Positions 7,603 through 16,726 are shown, counted from the stretch's first letter. The stretch: 64,000 nt of DNA from Candidatus Dormiibacterota bacterium (GCA_035635555.1 DASQAT010000035.1:62001-126000); one strand, 5' to 3'. Translations and numbers: made by a program. Notes: generated by a model from the letters alone, not told the origin.

Positions 7603-10600
7603 TCACCTCCGCGCCAGCGCCCTGTCGATCCGCGACAGCAGCTCGGTCATGGTGAACGGCTTCTGCAGGAGGCCGAGCGCCCCCTCCTTGATCGCCTTCT
7701 GCGCCTTGTCGTTGTCGGTGAACCCCGAGCACAGAAGGACCCGCGCCGTCCGGTCCATGCCGAGCAGGCGCCTGTAGGTTTCGAGACCGCCCATGCGGGG
7801 CATCACCATGTCCAGGAGCACGAGATCGAGGCGGCCCCACTCGCGCCGGTAGACTTCGAGCCCGTCGACTCCGTCGACGGCGGTCACCACCTCGTAGCCG
7901 GCGTTCTCCAGGATGTCCCGCGCCATCTCGCGGATCGCCCCCTCGTCGTCGATGACCAGGATCCTTCCCTTCGCCGGGACCCTGGCCGGCGCCGGCGCGG
8001 GAGGCTCGGTCGCGGCGGCCGCCGGTGCGGGAGGGTCGGTCGCGGGGTCCGCCGGCGCGGCACGCCCGGGAGGCGCCGGCGGCTGCGGAGGGACCGCGCG
8101 CGCGCTCGGGCGCTCCGGTGCGGCCGCCCCGGCCACGACTTCCGCCGCCTTCGGCTTGCGGCGCTCGACCTTCACGACCGCCACGCGCTCGAACGGGGCC
8201 GGCAGCAGGGGCGCCCGCGCGGACCGTGCCGCCGGCGGACGGGAGACCGGGGCCGCGGCGCTCTCCGCCTGTCGGACGCGGTCGAACGCCGGCAGGTACA
8301 CGCGTACCGTCGTGCCGAGTCCGGGGGTGCTGTTGAGGGTCACGTGTCCCTTGTGGTTCCGGACGATGCCGTAAACGACCGACAGCCCGAGACCGGTCCC
8401 CTTCCCCTCGCTCTTGGTGGTGAAGAACGGCTCGAAGACGCGGTCGGTGATGTCCGGCGGCATGCCGACGCCCGTGTCGCCGATCACCACCTCGACGTAG
8501 TCCCCCGACTCGAGGTCGGGCCGCGATCGGACGAAGCCTGAGTCGAGGTGCGCCACGCGTGTCTCGAACGTGATCCGCCCCCCCTCCGGCATGGCCTCCG
8601 CGGCGTTGACCGCCACGTTGACCAGGACCTGCTGCAGCTGGCTGGCGTCGGCCTCGACCAGCGGGAGGTCCGGGTCGGCGCGCGTCTCGATCACGATGCG
8701 CGGGTCGATGCTCTTGGACAGGAACGACACCGTGTCCGCGATCGCCTGGTTCATGTCCAGCGGCTCCAGCGTGTACTGACCGCCGCGCGCGAAGGCTAGG
8801 AGCTGCCGCGTCAGCTCGCTCGCGCGCCGCGACTGCTGCTCGATGGTGATCGCCTGGCGGTGGATCGGATTGTCGGTCGTCGTCAATCCCCGGATGTGGC
8901 TCGCGTAGCCGAGGATGGCGCCCAGGATGTTGTTGAACTCGTGCGCGATGCCGCCGGCGAGCGTGCCGATGGATTCCATCTTCTGGGCCTGCACGAGCTG
9001 CACAGGCAGCTCCTGGTTCGGCGGCCCGGCCGGGGCCGTCTGCTGGAAGGCGCGCGCGTTCTCGACGGCCAGCCCGAGAAGCTCCCCCATCGCGGCCAGC
9101 GTCCTCGTGTCGGGCTCCTCAAGGACGAGGTCGTGCGGACCGGCCAGCGCCAGCACGCCGTGCACGCCGCTCATGGCCCGCAGCGGCACCGCGGCTCGGA
9201 AGCGCAGGCCGTCCGTGTCGAGCAGGTCGGCGGGGTCCGTCGACCCGAGGATCGGCTGTCCCGCCTCGAGCGTCCTGCCGATCATCGTCCGGGACAGCCG
9301 GGAGCCCAGTTCGTCGAGGGCGTTCTGCGGCAGACCTTTCTGTGCCTTCAGATGCAGGGCGCGCGTGCCAGGGTCGACGAGATGGACCGTCCCCGCCGGA
9401 AGGTCCAGGAGGGCGAGGGCGCGATGGAGGGCGCTCTCGACGACCTCCCTCAGATCGTTCGAGCGGCTCGCGGTCTCGAGCGTCGCCTGCAGCGCGGCGA
9501 TCACGTCGTGGCGCCGGGCCAGGTCATGCGTTTGCGTCTCGATCTGCGCCTCGAGATTCAGGCTGTGGCGCATCACGTCCGACAGCAGCCGGCCGTTCTG
9601 GATGACGATGGCGATCTGGCCGGCGATCGCCTGCGCCAGGCTCGGCCGGCTCTCGAGCTCCGGACGCGCCTCGGTCGACAGGAGCTCCATCGTGCCGATG
9701 ACGCGGCCGCGCGCCACGAGCGGTACGACCGCCAGGGCACGATAGCCGGCGCGCCGCAGGACGACGAGCTCGTCCGCGTGCCCCTCGAGAGACAGATCGG
9801 CCGAGAGGTCGGCGATGGCGACCGGCTCGCCGCGCTCCCACACCCGGCCCGCCACGCCCTGGCCCTTGCGGTGCTCGCGCCCCCGCGCCAGGCCGAGGTA
9901 CGTCGGGTCGCCCACGCCGCGCGCGAAGCGGAGCGTTTCGCCTGCGCCGGCGTCCTCGACGAGGAAGATCGCGCCGACCTTGAAACGGGTCACCTCGAGC
10001 GTCTTGCGCAGCGCGATCTCGATCTGCCGTTCGAGATCGAGCGACGGCGTGGCCGCGGCCGCGACGCTGTTGATCGCCTGGAGCTCCAGGGTGGTCTCGT
10101 GCAGGCGCTTGATCGCCGTCCCGCATTCGTCCTGGATGCGCTCGCTGGCGCGCCGCGCGTCGGTGGCGCGCAGCGCCCGCTCGATCTGGATGGCCATGAG
10201 CGTCGCGAGGATGTCGGCGAGGAGGACCTGCTCGCGGCTGAACGGCAGAGGATCGTGACGCGCCAGGACGATAGCACCGCGCGGTCCCATGGCCGCGTCG
10301 ATCCCGAGCACCAGCATCGATCCGAACTGCGGCGCCCGCATCGCCTCCATCGGCCGGCCGCCCGGTGCCGTGCCGAGCTTGCCGGCGGTGTCCGGGCCCT
10401 CGGCTGCCCCGAGAACGACGCGCGAGACCTTGCCCGAGCGCACCCTCTGGATCGGCTCCTCCAGCCGCCGCAGGACCATCGCGATCTCGTGCTGCGCCAT
10501 GGGCCGGCCCTCGAGCCATCCGAAGCGCAGGGTCGGCTGTCCGTTGGAGGGCTCGACGACGGAGACGGCGCAATCGGCGCCGACGATCTCCACGGTCCCG

Positions 10601-10857
10601 GTGGTTCCTTCTCCCAGAATCGACTCGGCCCGGCCTTCCTGCGACAGGGTGATCTGCAGCTCGCGCAGGCTTTGAAGATGGGCCAGGAACGGGTTCGCGA
10701 CCTCACGCGGACGAGGTTCCGAGTCCGACCCGGGCGGTCGGGGGAGAGCCGGGCCCGCCTGGTCGGCGGCGCGGGCGGGCTCGAGCCCCGGCGCGGCCGT
10801 CTCGGTCGTGTCGGGGTCGACCTGTCTGGGCGGGCTGGCCGGATCGGTCTCGCTCAT
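7603..10857 (-). CDS. GAF-domain hybrid histidine kinase with C-terminal receiver
   Basis: A protein of 1084 residues without membrane segments, so a cytosolic sensor. A Pro-rich start is followed by three GAF-like regions (roughly 60-240, 260-430 and 465-600). The dimerisation helix has the H box 'GGIAHEFNNILGAILGYAS' (about 640), and the ATPase has 'NVAVNAAEAMPEGG' (N box), 'DTGVGMPP' (G1) and 'GKGTGLGLSVVYGI' (G2). An Ala/Pro linker of about 100 residues leads to a receiver domain with 'VIDDE' and the phospho-acceptor in 'LVLLDMVMPRMGG'. A separate output protein is not adjacent. The start at 10857 lies only 34 bp from thiE, so the two share a divergent promoter region. Confidence 0.93.
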   Translation of the reverse strand: MSETDPASPPRQVDPDTTETAAPGLEPARAADQAGPALPRPPGSDSEPRPREVANPFLAHLQSLRELQITLSQEGRAESILGEGTTGTVEIVGADCAVSVVEPSNGQPTLRFGWLEGRPMAQHEIAMVLRRLEEPIQRVRSGKVSRVVLGAAEGPDTAGKLGTAPGGRPMEAMRAPQFGSMLVLGIDAAMGPRGAIVLARHDPLPFSREQVLLADILATLMAIQIERALRATDARRASERIQDECGTAIKRLHETTLELQAINSVAAAATPSLDLERQIEIALRKTLEVTRFKVGAIFLVEDAGAGETLRFARGVGDPTYLGLARGREHRKGQGVAGRVWERGEPVAIADLSADLSLEGHADELVVLRRAGYRALAVVPLVARGRVIGTMELLSTEARPELESRPSLAQAIAGQIAIVIQNGRLLSDVMRHSLNLEAQIETQTHDLARRHDVIAALQATLETASRSNDLREVVESALHRALALLDLPAGTVHLVDPGTRALHLKAQKGLPQNALDELGSRLSRTMIGRTLEAGQPILGSTDPADLLDTDGLRFRAAVPLRAMSGVHGVLALAGPHDLVLEEPDTRTLAAMGELLGLAVENARAFQQTAPAGPPNQELPVQLVQAQKMESIGTLAGGIAHEFNNILGAILGYASHIRGLTTTDNPIHRQAITIEQQSRRASELTRQLLAFARGGQYTLEPLDMNQAIADTVSFLSKSIDPRIVIETRADPDLPLVEADASQLQQVLVNVAVNAAEAMPEGGRITFETRVAHLDSGFVRSRPDLESGDYVEVVIGDTGVGMPPDITDRVFEPFFTTKSEGKGTGLGLSVVYGIVRNHKGHVTLNSTPGLGTTVRVYLPAFDRVRQAESAAAPVSRPPAARSARAPLLPAPFERVAVVKVERRKPKAAEVVAGAAAPERPSARAVPPQPPAPPGRAAPADPATDPPAPAAAATEPPAPAPARVPAKGRILVIDDEGAIREMARDILENAGYEVVTAVDGVDGLEVYRREWGRLDLVLLDMVMPRMGGLETYRRLLGMDRTARVLLCSGFTDNDKAQKAIKEGALGLLQKPFTMTELLSRIDRALARR

Positions 10858-10862
10858 GGTGC

Positions 10863-10868
10863 TAGAAT
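10863..10868 (+). promoter_or_regulatory. -10-like element (TAGAAT) of thiE
   Basis: TAGAAT is followed at 10878-10884 by GGGGAGG and by the ATG at 10892, a sensible spacing for transcript start, ribosome site and start codon. The sequence context is the same as ahead of the EamA gene. Confidence 0.45.
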
Positions 10869-10891
10869 CGGCTCCCCGGGGAGGTCTCCTG

Positions 10892-11551
10892 ATGGACGGG
10901 TGGCCACGCTATGACCTCTACGTCATCACGGACCAGGCCCTGTCCCGCGGGCGCTCTCACGTGGAGGTCGCCCGCGCGGCCCTGGAGGGCGGTGCCGACG
11001 CCATCCAGATCAGGGACAAGTCCTCCACGGCCTACAACTTAAGTTGCGTCACCGCCGAAATCCAGCCGATCGCCCGCAAATTCGGGGCGGCCCTTCTCAT
11101 CAATGACCGGGTAGACGTGGCGCTGGTGTCCGGGGCGGACGGCGCGCACGTCGGCCGGGACGATCTGCCGGCGCGCGAGGCCAGACGCCTTCTGCCGAGG
11201 CCGCGCCTCATCGGGGTCTCCGCCTCGACGAGGGAGGAGGCCAGGCGGGCGCAGAAGGACGGCGCCGACTACATCGGCGCGGGCCCCGTGTTCGCCACCT
11301 CGACCAAGCCGGACGCGGGGGAGCCGCTCGGGCTGGAGCGTCTCGCGGAGATCGCCTCATCGGTGACCATCCCGGTCGTGGCCATTGGCGGGATCACGGT
11401 CGAGAACGTGGCCCGGGTGTTCGAGGCCGGAGCCGGGGGCGCGGCCGTCGTGTCCGCCGTCGTCTCGGCGGAGGATGTCACCGCCGCCGCGCGCGCCCTG
11501 AAGCGCGTCATCGCCCAGGTGAGGAGGAGCGGGCGCATGCCGGGAGGCTAG
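10892..11551 (+). CDS. thiE: Thiamine phosphate synthase
   Basis: A protein of 219 residues that couples the thiazole phosphate and HMP pyrophosphate halves of thiamine. All family motifs are visible in TIM-barrel order: '[11 protein letters not shown]' (about 38-48), '[26 protein letters not shown]', 'RLIGVSAST', '[20 protein letters not shown]' and 'PVVAIGGIT'. The length is normal. The ATG at 10892 is chosen for its GGGGAGG site rather than upstream in-frame starts that would overlap the kinase. thiD follows in the same direction, 78 bp downstream, with its own promoter. No TPP riboswitch is visible upstream. Confidence 0.95.
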   Translation: MDGWPRYDLYVITDQALSRGRSHVEVARAALEGGADAIQIRDKSSTAYNLSCVTAEIQPIARKFGAALLINDRVDVALVSGADGAHVGRDDLPAREARRLLPRPRLIGVSASTREEARRAQKDGADYIGAGPVFATSTKPDAGEPLGLERLAEIASSVTIPVVAIGGITVENVARVFEAGAGGAAVVSAVVSAEDVTAAARALKRVIAQVRRSGRMPGG

Positions 11552-11562
11552 GAGCGTGTCCG
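11548..11562. repeat. Dispersed 15-mer, copy 3 (inverted)
   Basis: An exact reverse complement of 2395-2409. It contains the thiE stop TAG (11549-11551). With the core GACACGCTCCT at about 11608-11618 it makes an 11-bp inverted repeat that brackets the thiD promoter. Confidence 0.55.
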
Positions 11563-11572
11563 GACCTTCCCG

Positions 11573-11601
11573 TTGCTCCCCGGCAGCGCGTTCGATATAG
11601 T
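11573..11601 (+). promoter_or_regulatory. Sigma-70-type promoter of thiD
   Basis: TTGCTC (11573-11578), a 17-bp spacer and TATAGT (11596-11601). The ATG at 11630 follows with GGGGAGG in between. The promoter lies inside the arms of the 11-bp inverted repeat formed by two copies of the dispersed motif. Confidence 0.6.
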
Positions 11602-11629
11602 GGCCCCGACACGCTCCTGGGGAGGCCCG

Positions 11630-12421
11630 ATGAAACGTGCCCTGACCGTCGCCGGCTCCGACTCCGGCGGAGGCGCCGGCATACAGGCCGACCTCAAGAC
11701 CTTCGGCGCCCTCGGCGTGTTCGGCACGTCCGCGATCACCGCCGTCACGGCGCAGAACACGGTCGGCGTCACGCGCATCCAGACCATCGACCCGGACGTG
11801 GTCGCCGCGCAGATCGAGGCCGTCGCCCAGGACATCGGCTTCGATTCCGTCAAGACCGGCATGCTCGCGAGCACGGCCATCGTCGAGGCGGTCGCCGCAG
11901 CGCTCAAGAAGTTCCGCGCCCCCAACCTGGTCGTCGATCCGGTGATGGTCTCCAAGAGCGGCACGCGCCTTCTGGACGAGGACGCCGTCACGACGATGAA
12001 AGCGCGCCTCCTGCCGCTCGCCGAGATCGTCACGCCGAACATCCCCGAGGCGGAGGTCCTCTCGGGACACACGATCGCGGACGTCGAGGCGATGCGCGAC
12101 GCCGCGAAGCGCATCTTCGAGCTCGGCCCCAGGCGCGTCGTGATCAAGGGGGGTCACGCCGAGGGGCCCAACGTCGTGGACCTCTACTACGACGGCGAGC
12201 GCTTCGAGGAGTTCAAGGCGGAGCGGGTCGTCACCCGCAGCACGCACGGCACCGGCTGCACCTATTCGGCGGCCATCGCCGCCTATCTGGCGCACGGTCT
12301 GCCGCCCCTGGACGCCGTGGCGCGCGCCAAGGAGTTCCTGATCGCGGCCCTGCAGACCGCCCCCGACATCGGCAAGGGGATCGGCCCGGTCAACCACTTC
12401 CACGCCTTCCACAAGGCCTGA
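11630..12421 (+). CDS. thiD: Hydroxymethylpyrimidine/phosphomethylpyrimidine kinase
   Basis: A protein of 263 residues with the ribokinase-like fold. The start '[22 protein letters not shown]' is the HMP-binding signature. '[18 protein letters not shown]' and '[13 protein letters not shown]' are internal motifs, and the C-terminal '[16 protein letters not shown]' holds the anion hole and catalytic Asp/Cys region. It phosphorylates HMP and HMP-P for thiamine synthesis, feeding ThiE just upstream. ATG at 11630 has a GGGGAGG site. The length and motif set are standard. Confidence 0.95.
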   Translation: MKRALTVAGSDSGGGAGIQADLKTFGALGVFGTSAITAVTAQNTVGVTRIQTIDPDVVAAQIEAVAQDIGFDSVKTGMLASTAIVEAVAAALKKFRAPNLVVDPVMVSKSGTRLLDEDAVTTMKARLLPLAEIVTPNIPEAEVLSGHTIADVEAMRDAAKRIFELGPRRVVIKGGHAEGPNVVDLYYDGERFEEFKAERVVTRSTHGTGCTYSAAIAAYLAHGLPPLDAVARAKEFLIAALQTAPDIGKGIGPVNHFHAFHKA

Positions 12422-12434
12422 CCGTCCCGCGGCC

Positions 12435-13685
12435 ATGCCCTCGCACCCGCGCGTCATCCTGCACGTCGACATGGACGCGTTCTATGCGGCGGTCGAGGTG
12501 CGCGAGGAGCCGCGCCTCGCGGGACGACCGCTCATCATCGGACACAAGGGACCGCGCGGCGTCGTGTCGACCTGCTCGTATGAAGCGCGGCCCTACGGTG
12601 TGCGCTCGGCGATGCCGTCGATCGTCGCCATGAGGCTCTGCCCGCAGGCCACATGGCTGCCGGGACGGATGGGGCTCTACGTGGAGGTGTCGCGGCGGAT
12701 CCGTTCGATTTTCGACGACTTCACCCCCCTGGTCGAGCCACTGTCGATCGATGAGGCGTTCCTGGATCTCACCGGGGTCGTGGCCGACCTCCGCGGAGGC
12801 GCCGAGACCGCGCGCCGTCTCAAGGAGACGATTCGCGCCCGGGAGCGGCTCGGGGCCTCGGTCGGCGTGGCACCGACGAAGTTCCTTGCCAAGGTGGCCT
12901 CCGATCTCGAGAAACCGGACGGCCTGGTCATCTTTCCGCTCGAAGATGTGCCGGCGCGGTTGTGGCCGCTGCCGGTCGAGCGCCTGTGGGGCGTCGGTCC
13001 GAAATCGGCCGCCCGGCTGCACCTCCTCGGAGTCCGGACGATAGTCCAGCTCGTCGAGACCGGCGAGGACCGGCTCGCCGCGGCGCTGGGGGAGGGGCCG
13101 GCGCGTCACCTCCTGTCGCTGGCCCGCGGCGAGGACCTCCGGCCTGTCGTGCCGGATCGGGCGTCCAAATCGATCTCGGAAGAGCGCACGTTCGCCGCGG
13201 ACCTGTGCGATCCAGACGCCATCGAATCGGAGCTCCTGGAGCGGTCGGAGGGGGTGGCGCGCGAGCTGCGGCGCGAGGGACTGGGCGCGCGGACCGTCCG
13301 CGTCAAGGTCCGCGCCGGCGATTTCACCACCTGGACGCGGGCGCTGACGCTGCCGGCCCCGACCTTCCTGACGGAGGAGATCTACGCCGCGGCGTGCGAC
13401 TTGTTCCGCACGCGCATCCGTCTCGGAGGGAGGGGGGTCAGGCTGCTCGGCGTCGGCGTGACCCACCTCGCGCCGCCCGGCTCCGGCCAGCTCGATCTCT
13501 TCGCCGATCCGGTCCACGAGCGTTCCGCGCGGGTGGCGCGCGCTTCCGACACGCTGGCGGAGAAGTTCGGCGCCGGCATCGTGACGCGCGCGCGTCTTTT
13601 GAAGCGGCCGCGCGGCAAGGACGGGCGCGCGCGGCCCGGACCGGGGAAGCCCCCCCTCGCCTCGAGTCTGCCCACGGTGGACTGA
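12435..13685 (+). CDS. dinB: DNA polymerase IV (Y-family translesion polymerase)
   Basis: A protein of 416 residues. It begins 'VILHVDMDAFYAAVEVREEP', with the first catalytic Asp pair, and contains 'CSYEARPYGVRSAMP' (steric gate region) and 'EPLSIDEAFLDLTG', with the second metal-binding Asp-Glu. It also has 'GVAPTKFLAKVASDLEKPDG', a helix-hairpin-helix 'LWGVGPKSAARLHLLGV' and a little-finger domain. 'GQLDLF' near residue 353 is a canonical sliding-clamp-binding motif. It starts 13 bp after thiD, likely in the same transcript. The last 30 residues are basic and Pro-rich. Confidence 0.95.
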   Translation: MPSHPRVILHVDMDAFYAAVEVREEPRLAGRPLIIGHKGPRGVVSTCSYEARPYGVRSAMPSIVAMRLCPQATWLPGRMGLYVEVSRRIRSIFDDFTPLVEPLSIDEAFLDLTGVVADLRGGAETARRLKETIRARERLGASVGVAPTKFLAKVASDLEKPDGLVIFPLEDVPARLWPLPVERLWGVGPKSAARLHLLGVRTIVQLVETGEDRLAAALGEGPARHLLSLARGEDLRPVVPDRASKSISEERTFAADLCDPDAIESELLERSEGVARELRREGLGARTVRVKVRAGDFTTWTRALTLPAPTFLTEEIYAAACDLFRTRIRLGGRGVRLLGVGVTHLAPPGSGQLDLFADPVHERSARVARASDTLAEKFGAGIVTRARLLKRPRGKDGRARPGPGKPPLASSLPTVD

Positions 13686-13701
13686 GTCCCCTGACGAGGG
13701 C

Positions 13702-14253
13702 TCACTCTTCGCTCACAGCCGCCTTCGGATTCTCGTCCGGCACGGTGCCCAGTCCCGCCGCCAGGCAGTTCAGGAAGGCGCTCAGCGCGGTGACCTGCAC
13801 CGCCTCGAGGATCTGCGCGTCGGCGAAGCCGTGGGCGCGCAGGGTCTCGACGTCGTCGCGCGTCATCCGATCGGGACGGCGCGTCAGCTTCTCGACGAAG
13901 TCCAGGAGGGCCTTGTCGGTCCCGGGAATGTCCGCCGAGCGATGGTCGGCGGCCAGATCGTCCGGGTCGAGCCCGCCCAGATCGAGATGACGCAGCATCT
14001 CGCTGTGGCGGGCGACGCAGTAGGAGCTCAGGTTGGCCACCGACGCCACGAGCATGATGCATTCCTTCTGCAGCCTCGACAGCGCGCCGTCCTTCGCGAC
14101 GATCGCGGCGTAGAGATCGGTCTCGGCCTGCACCACGTCCGGCCGCAAGGTCTGGGCCCGGAACAGATTGGGAACGAACCCGAGGCTCTGGCGGAAGGCG
14201 ATGAACGGCTCGAACAGGGTTTCGTCCAGGGGGGACTCGCGGAGAAAGCTCAT
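13702..14253 (-). CDS. AhpD/carboxymuconolactone-decarboxylase-like peroxidase-related protein
   Basis: A protein of 183 residues, all helical. 'QKECIMLVASVANLSSYCVARHSEML' is the AhpD-like core. The usual C-x-x-C redox pair is reduced to S-x-x-C (Ser, Ser, Tyr, Cys), so only the second Cys plus the downstream His remain. 'LLDFVEKLTRRPDRMTRDDVETLRAHGF' and 'EAVQVTALSAFLNCLAAGLGTVPD' match peroxidase-related CMD proteins. The ATG at 14253 overlaps the anti-sigma stop by four bases (ATGA), so it is translationally coupled to the sigma/anti-sigma pair. This suggests a function in the same redox response. Peroxidase activity with one Cys is uncertain. Confidence 0.8.
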   Translation of the reverse strand: MSFLRESPLDETLFEPFIAFRQSLGFVPNLFRAQTLRPDVVQAETDLYAAIVAKDGALSRLQKECIMLVASVANLSSYCVARHSEMLRHLDLGGLDPDDLAADHRSADIPGTDKALLDFVEKLTRRPDRMTRDDVETLRAHGFADAQILEAVQVTALSAFLNCLAAGLGTVPDENPKAAVSEE

Positions 14254-14510
14254 GACTCCTGGCCGCCGGAATCCTTCGTGGTGCAGCCGGCGGCCCGGAT
14301 TCTGGCCATGATCTTCGCGGACATCTTCGCCGGCAGCTCGAACGAGCGGCACCCGGTGATGATCTTCACGGTCCTTTGCGCCGAGTCCGCCACCACCTGG
14401 CACGGGCGGCAGTCCGACAGGTGCTCTTCGAGCTCGCGCCGCAGATCGGGCGCCAGCTCTTCGTCGAGATAGTCGCCCAGCTCGTCGAGCAGGTCCTTGC
14501 AGCTAATCAC
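14250..14510 (-). CDS. Zinc-finger anti-sigma factor (ZAS type)
   Basis: A protein of 86 residues with 'LLDELGDYLDEELAPDLRRELEEHLSDCRPCQ'. The H-x-x-x-C-x-x-C triad is the zinc-binding signature of anti-sigma domains such as RsrA and ChrR. It has no membrane segment, so it is a soluble anti-sigma factor. It overlaps the sigma gene upstream by 8 bp and the AhpD-like gene downstream by 4 bp, the arrangement expected for a cognate regulator. Release of the sigma factor through thiol oxidation or zinc loss is known for some family members and is inferred here. Confidence 0.88.
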   Translation of the reverse strand: MISCKDLLDELGDYLDEELAPDLRRELEEHLSDCRPCQVVADSAQRTVKIITGCRSFELPAKMSAKIMARIRAAGCTTKDSGGQES

Positions 14511-15207
14511 GGCCGCCCTCCCGCCCCTTCGGCACGGGCCTCCCCCCGGTCGTCTGCCTGAAATGCGGCGCCAGCGCCTCGCGCAGCATCAGCCGGCCGC
14601 GCAGAAGCCGTGTCTTCAGGGTCGCGACGTTCAGCCCGAGCGCGGTCGCCGCTTCCTCGGTGTTGAGCTGCTCGAGGTCGCGCAGCATGACGACCACGCG
14701 GTACTTCGCGGGCAGCTTCTTGATCTCCTTCTCCACGATCTCGCGCACCTCGGCCTGCGAGTATTTCTGCTCCGGGTTCTCATCCCACGGCCGGACGCTG
14801 CGCGGGCGGAAGGTCTCCTCGTCCGCCGCGTCCCACTCGTCGAGGTTCCGGTTGAATTTGCTCCGGCGCCGGCGCAGGACCTCGAGCCCCTCGTTCATGG
14901 CGATGCGCAGAAGCCAGGACGAGAACTTCGAATGACCCTGGAACTCCCCGATGTTCTGGTAGGCCTTCAGGAACGTGTTCTGCACGCCGTCCTCTGCGTC
15001 CGACTCGTTACCGGTGATCCCGAGGATCATCCGGTAGACCCGCCGCCCGTGCCTGTCCACCAGCTTCTCGAATGCCTCCATCTCCCCGGCCTGCGCCCGC
15101 GCCACGAGCGGCGCATCGGGGTCCGTACGGAGGACCGCCTCCACGGGGACCGGGGCGGTGTCCAGAGGGAGTGGTTCCATGGGAGGGTTGCCTTTGGGGG
15201 ACTCCAT
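14503..15207 (-). CDS. ECF-type RNA polymerase sigma factor
   Basis: A protein of 234 residues. Region 2 is 'EMEAFEKLVDRHGRRVYRMILGITGNESDAEDGVQNTFLKAYQNI', followed by 'FSSWLLRIAMNEGLEVLRRRR'. Region 4 is 'LPAKYRVVVMLRDLEQLNTEEAATALGLNVATLKTRLLRGRLMLRE', with a standard helix-turn-helix. A linker of about 40 acidic residues separates them. It heads a three-gene operon with its anti-sigma factor and an AhpD-like protein. Two in-frame Mets (residues 1 and 10) are possible starts, and neither has a strong ribosome site. Confidence 0.93.
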   Translation of the reverse strand: MESPKGNPPMEPLPLDTAPVPVEAVLRTDPDAPLVARAQAGEMEAFEKLVDRHGRRVYRMILGITGNESDAEDGVQNTFLKAYQNIGEFQGHSKFSSWLLRIAMNEGLEVLRRRRSKFNRNLDEWDAADEETFRPRSVRPWDENPEQKYSQAEVREIVEKEIKKLPAKYRVVVMLRDLEQLNTEEAATALGLNVATLKTRLLRGRLMLREALAPHFRQTTGGRPVPKGREGGRD

Positions 15208-15267
15208 GGCCTGTTTTTCCCTCTAGATGATCGCGCCCGCGGGGAAGATTCGCTCGACCGCTCCCTA

Positions 15268-15295
15268 AGTGTACCCTGGAGTCGTTCCAAAGCAA
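15268..15295 (-). promoter_or_regulatory. Promoter candidates of the ECF sigma operon
   Basis: On the minus strand TTGCTT (15295-15290), a 16-bp spacer and TACACT (15273-15268) form a housekeeping-type promoter. GGAAC (15288-15284) is also present in the same stretch, the usual -35 core of ECF-dependent promoters, so autoregulation is possible. The sequence cannot decide between them. Confidence 0.4.
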
Positions 15296-15307
15296 CAGCA
15301 GGCCCCG

Positions 15308-16726
15308 TCAGCGGACGACCCGGAAGGCCCCCCGGCCCTCCGCTTTCGCAGCGGTGCGGTTGTCGGTGACCCGGACGCGCACCTGGTAGCTCCCTTCCGG
15401 CCAGCCCAGGAGCGGCAGAGAGTAGGCGTGTGACTCGCTCGTCTGGTGCTTCAGCGTGACCGGCCTGCCCGCCTGACGAGGGTCCCCCTCGGTCTCGAGG
15501 AAGAATTCATACGTCAGTTCGAGGTCGGTCGTGGCTCCACCCTTGTGCTCGGCGTTGTACACCTCGAACGTGAACCCGATCGTCTCCCCGGGATGGAAGG
15601 CGCTGTCGGGCTCCGGGATCAACGCCGGCCCGCCGCTTCCGCCCGCATCGTCGCGCAGCCGCCCCACGGCGATCGAGCTGAGGGCCAGACCGCGACCGAA
15701 GTCGGGCGCGTCGATCGCCTCGGTGCGTCGGATGCCCCGGTGGCTCTTCGTGTCGAGGATCGTGACCATAGCCGTATAGGCACCCGGCTCGATCGTGAAC
15801 GAGCCCTGGAGCAGAAATGGCCGGTCCATCGAGGCCGAGGCGGCCCCCGCGGACCGCAGCGTTTCCGAGAAGCTTCCCACCGGCTTGTTCTTCTTCGGAT
15901 CGTCGATGGCCACGGACAGTGTCACCTCGGGCGTCTGAACTCCGCCGTCCCCGCCGCGAAACTGATCCTTGGGCAGCGCCAGCGTCACCGCCACGCGCGT
16001 CGAGCCGCGCTTGACCCTGTAGAAGTCGTAGCGCAGACGACAGTCCAGAGACGCCGTGGCGAAATCGGCCCGCACGCTCGCCACCGGGAACTCCGTCATC
16101 CGGAGCCGCCCCTTCATGATCTGGGGCGTGCCGTTTTCAGAGCGCACGGCCAGGAAGGTCTCCCCCGCCGGCGGTCCGTCGGTTTCGGCGGTGGGGTCCC
16201 AGAAACGGAGCGCGCCCCGCCCGACGTACTCCTGGTGCCCCATGCGGTATTCCCCCTCGCTGTTCCTGCCGAATCGGAACGTGACATCCGGGTCCGCTTC
16301 CGGATGCGGCGGCACCTGATACTTCCAGATCTCGGCGGGCCCCTTCGTTTCGCGCCTGTCCGGCGGACCCATCAGGATGTACACCTTCCCGCGGTCGGTC
16401 TTCCATCCCGGTGTCATCGCCTCCCTGAACAGGCGGTCCGCTGCCTCGACCCGCTTCCAGAATTCCGTCCGCCGCTCGTTCGACTCGGTGCCCGGGGTCG
16501 GATCGAGCGCCGCCCAGAACCTCTCGATGAACGCACCGCGCTCCTCGTCTGTCGCCAGCGACTTGTACCCGTGGTCTTCCTGGACGACGAGGATGTAGCG
16601 GACGGGACCCTGACGCCAAGCGGCATCGGGGACGTCGATCTGCGCGTCTCCCGTCGCGGCGAACGACGGCACGAGGAGCCGGCAGGCCAGGACGTGAAGG
16701 ATCAGAAAGGTGCTGCGACGCATCAT
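15308..16726 (-). CDS. GWxTD-domain secreted protein
   Basis: A protein of 472 residues with a signal peptide. Residues about 40-135 form the GWxTD domain: 'VRYILVVQEDHGYKSLATDEERGAFIERFWAALDPTPGT', then 'TPGWKTDRGKVYILMGPPDRRE', which gives the family its name. The rest is beta-rich, with a second repeated Ig-like region. Members occur mostly in Acidobacteriota, Gemmatimonadota and Bacteroidota; the function is unknown, and exported or envelope localisation is likely. Met residues 1 and 2 are adjacent, so 16723 is an equally good start. Confidence 0.85.
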   Translation of the reverse strand: MMRRSTFLILHVLACRLLVPSFAATGDAQIDVPDAAWRQGPVRYILVVQEDHGYKSLATDEERGAFIERFWAALDPTPGTESNERRTEFWKRVEAADRLFREAMTPGWKTDRGKVYILMGPPDRRETKGPAEIWKYQVPPHPEADPDVTFRFGRNSEGEYRMGHQEYVGRGALRFWDPTAETDGPPAGETFLAVRSENGTPQIMKGRLRMTEFPVASVRADFATASLDCRLRYDFYRVKRGSTRVAVTLALPKDQFRGGDGGVQTPEVTLSVAIDDPKKNKPVGSFSETLRSAGAASASMDRPFLLQGSFTIEPGAYTAMVTILDTKSHRGIRRTEAIDAPDFGRGLALSSIAVGRLRDDAGGSGGPALIPEPDSAFHPGETIGFTFEVYNAEHKGGATTDLELTYEFFLETEGDPRQAGRPVTLKHQTSESHAYSLPLLGWPEGSYQVRVRVTDNRTAAKAEGRGAFRVVR

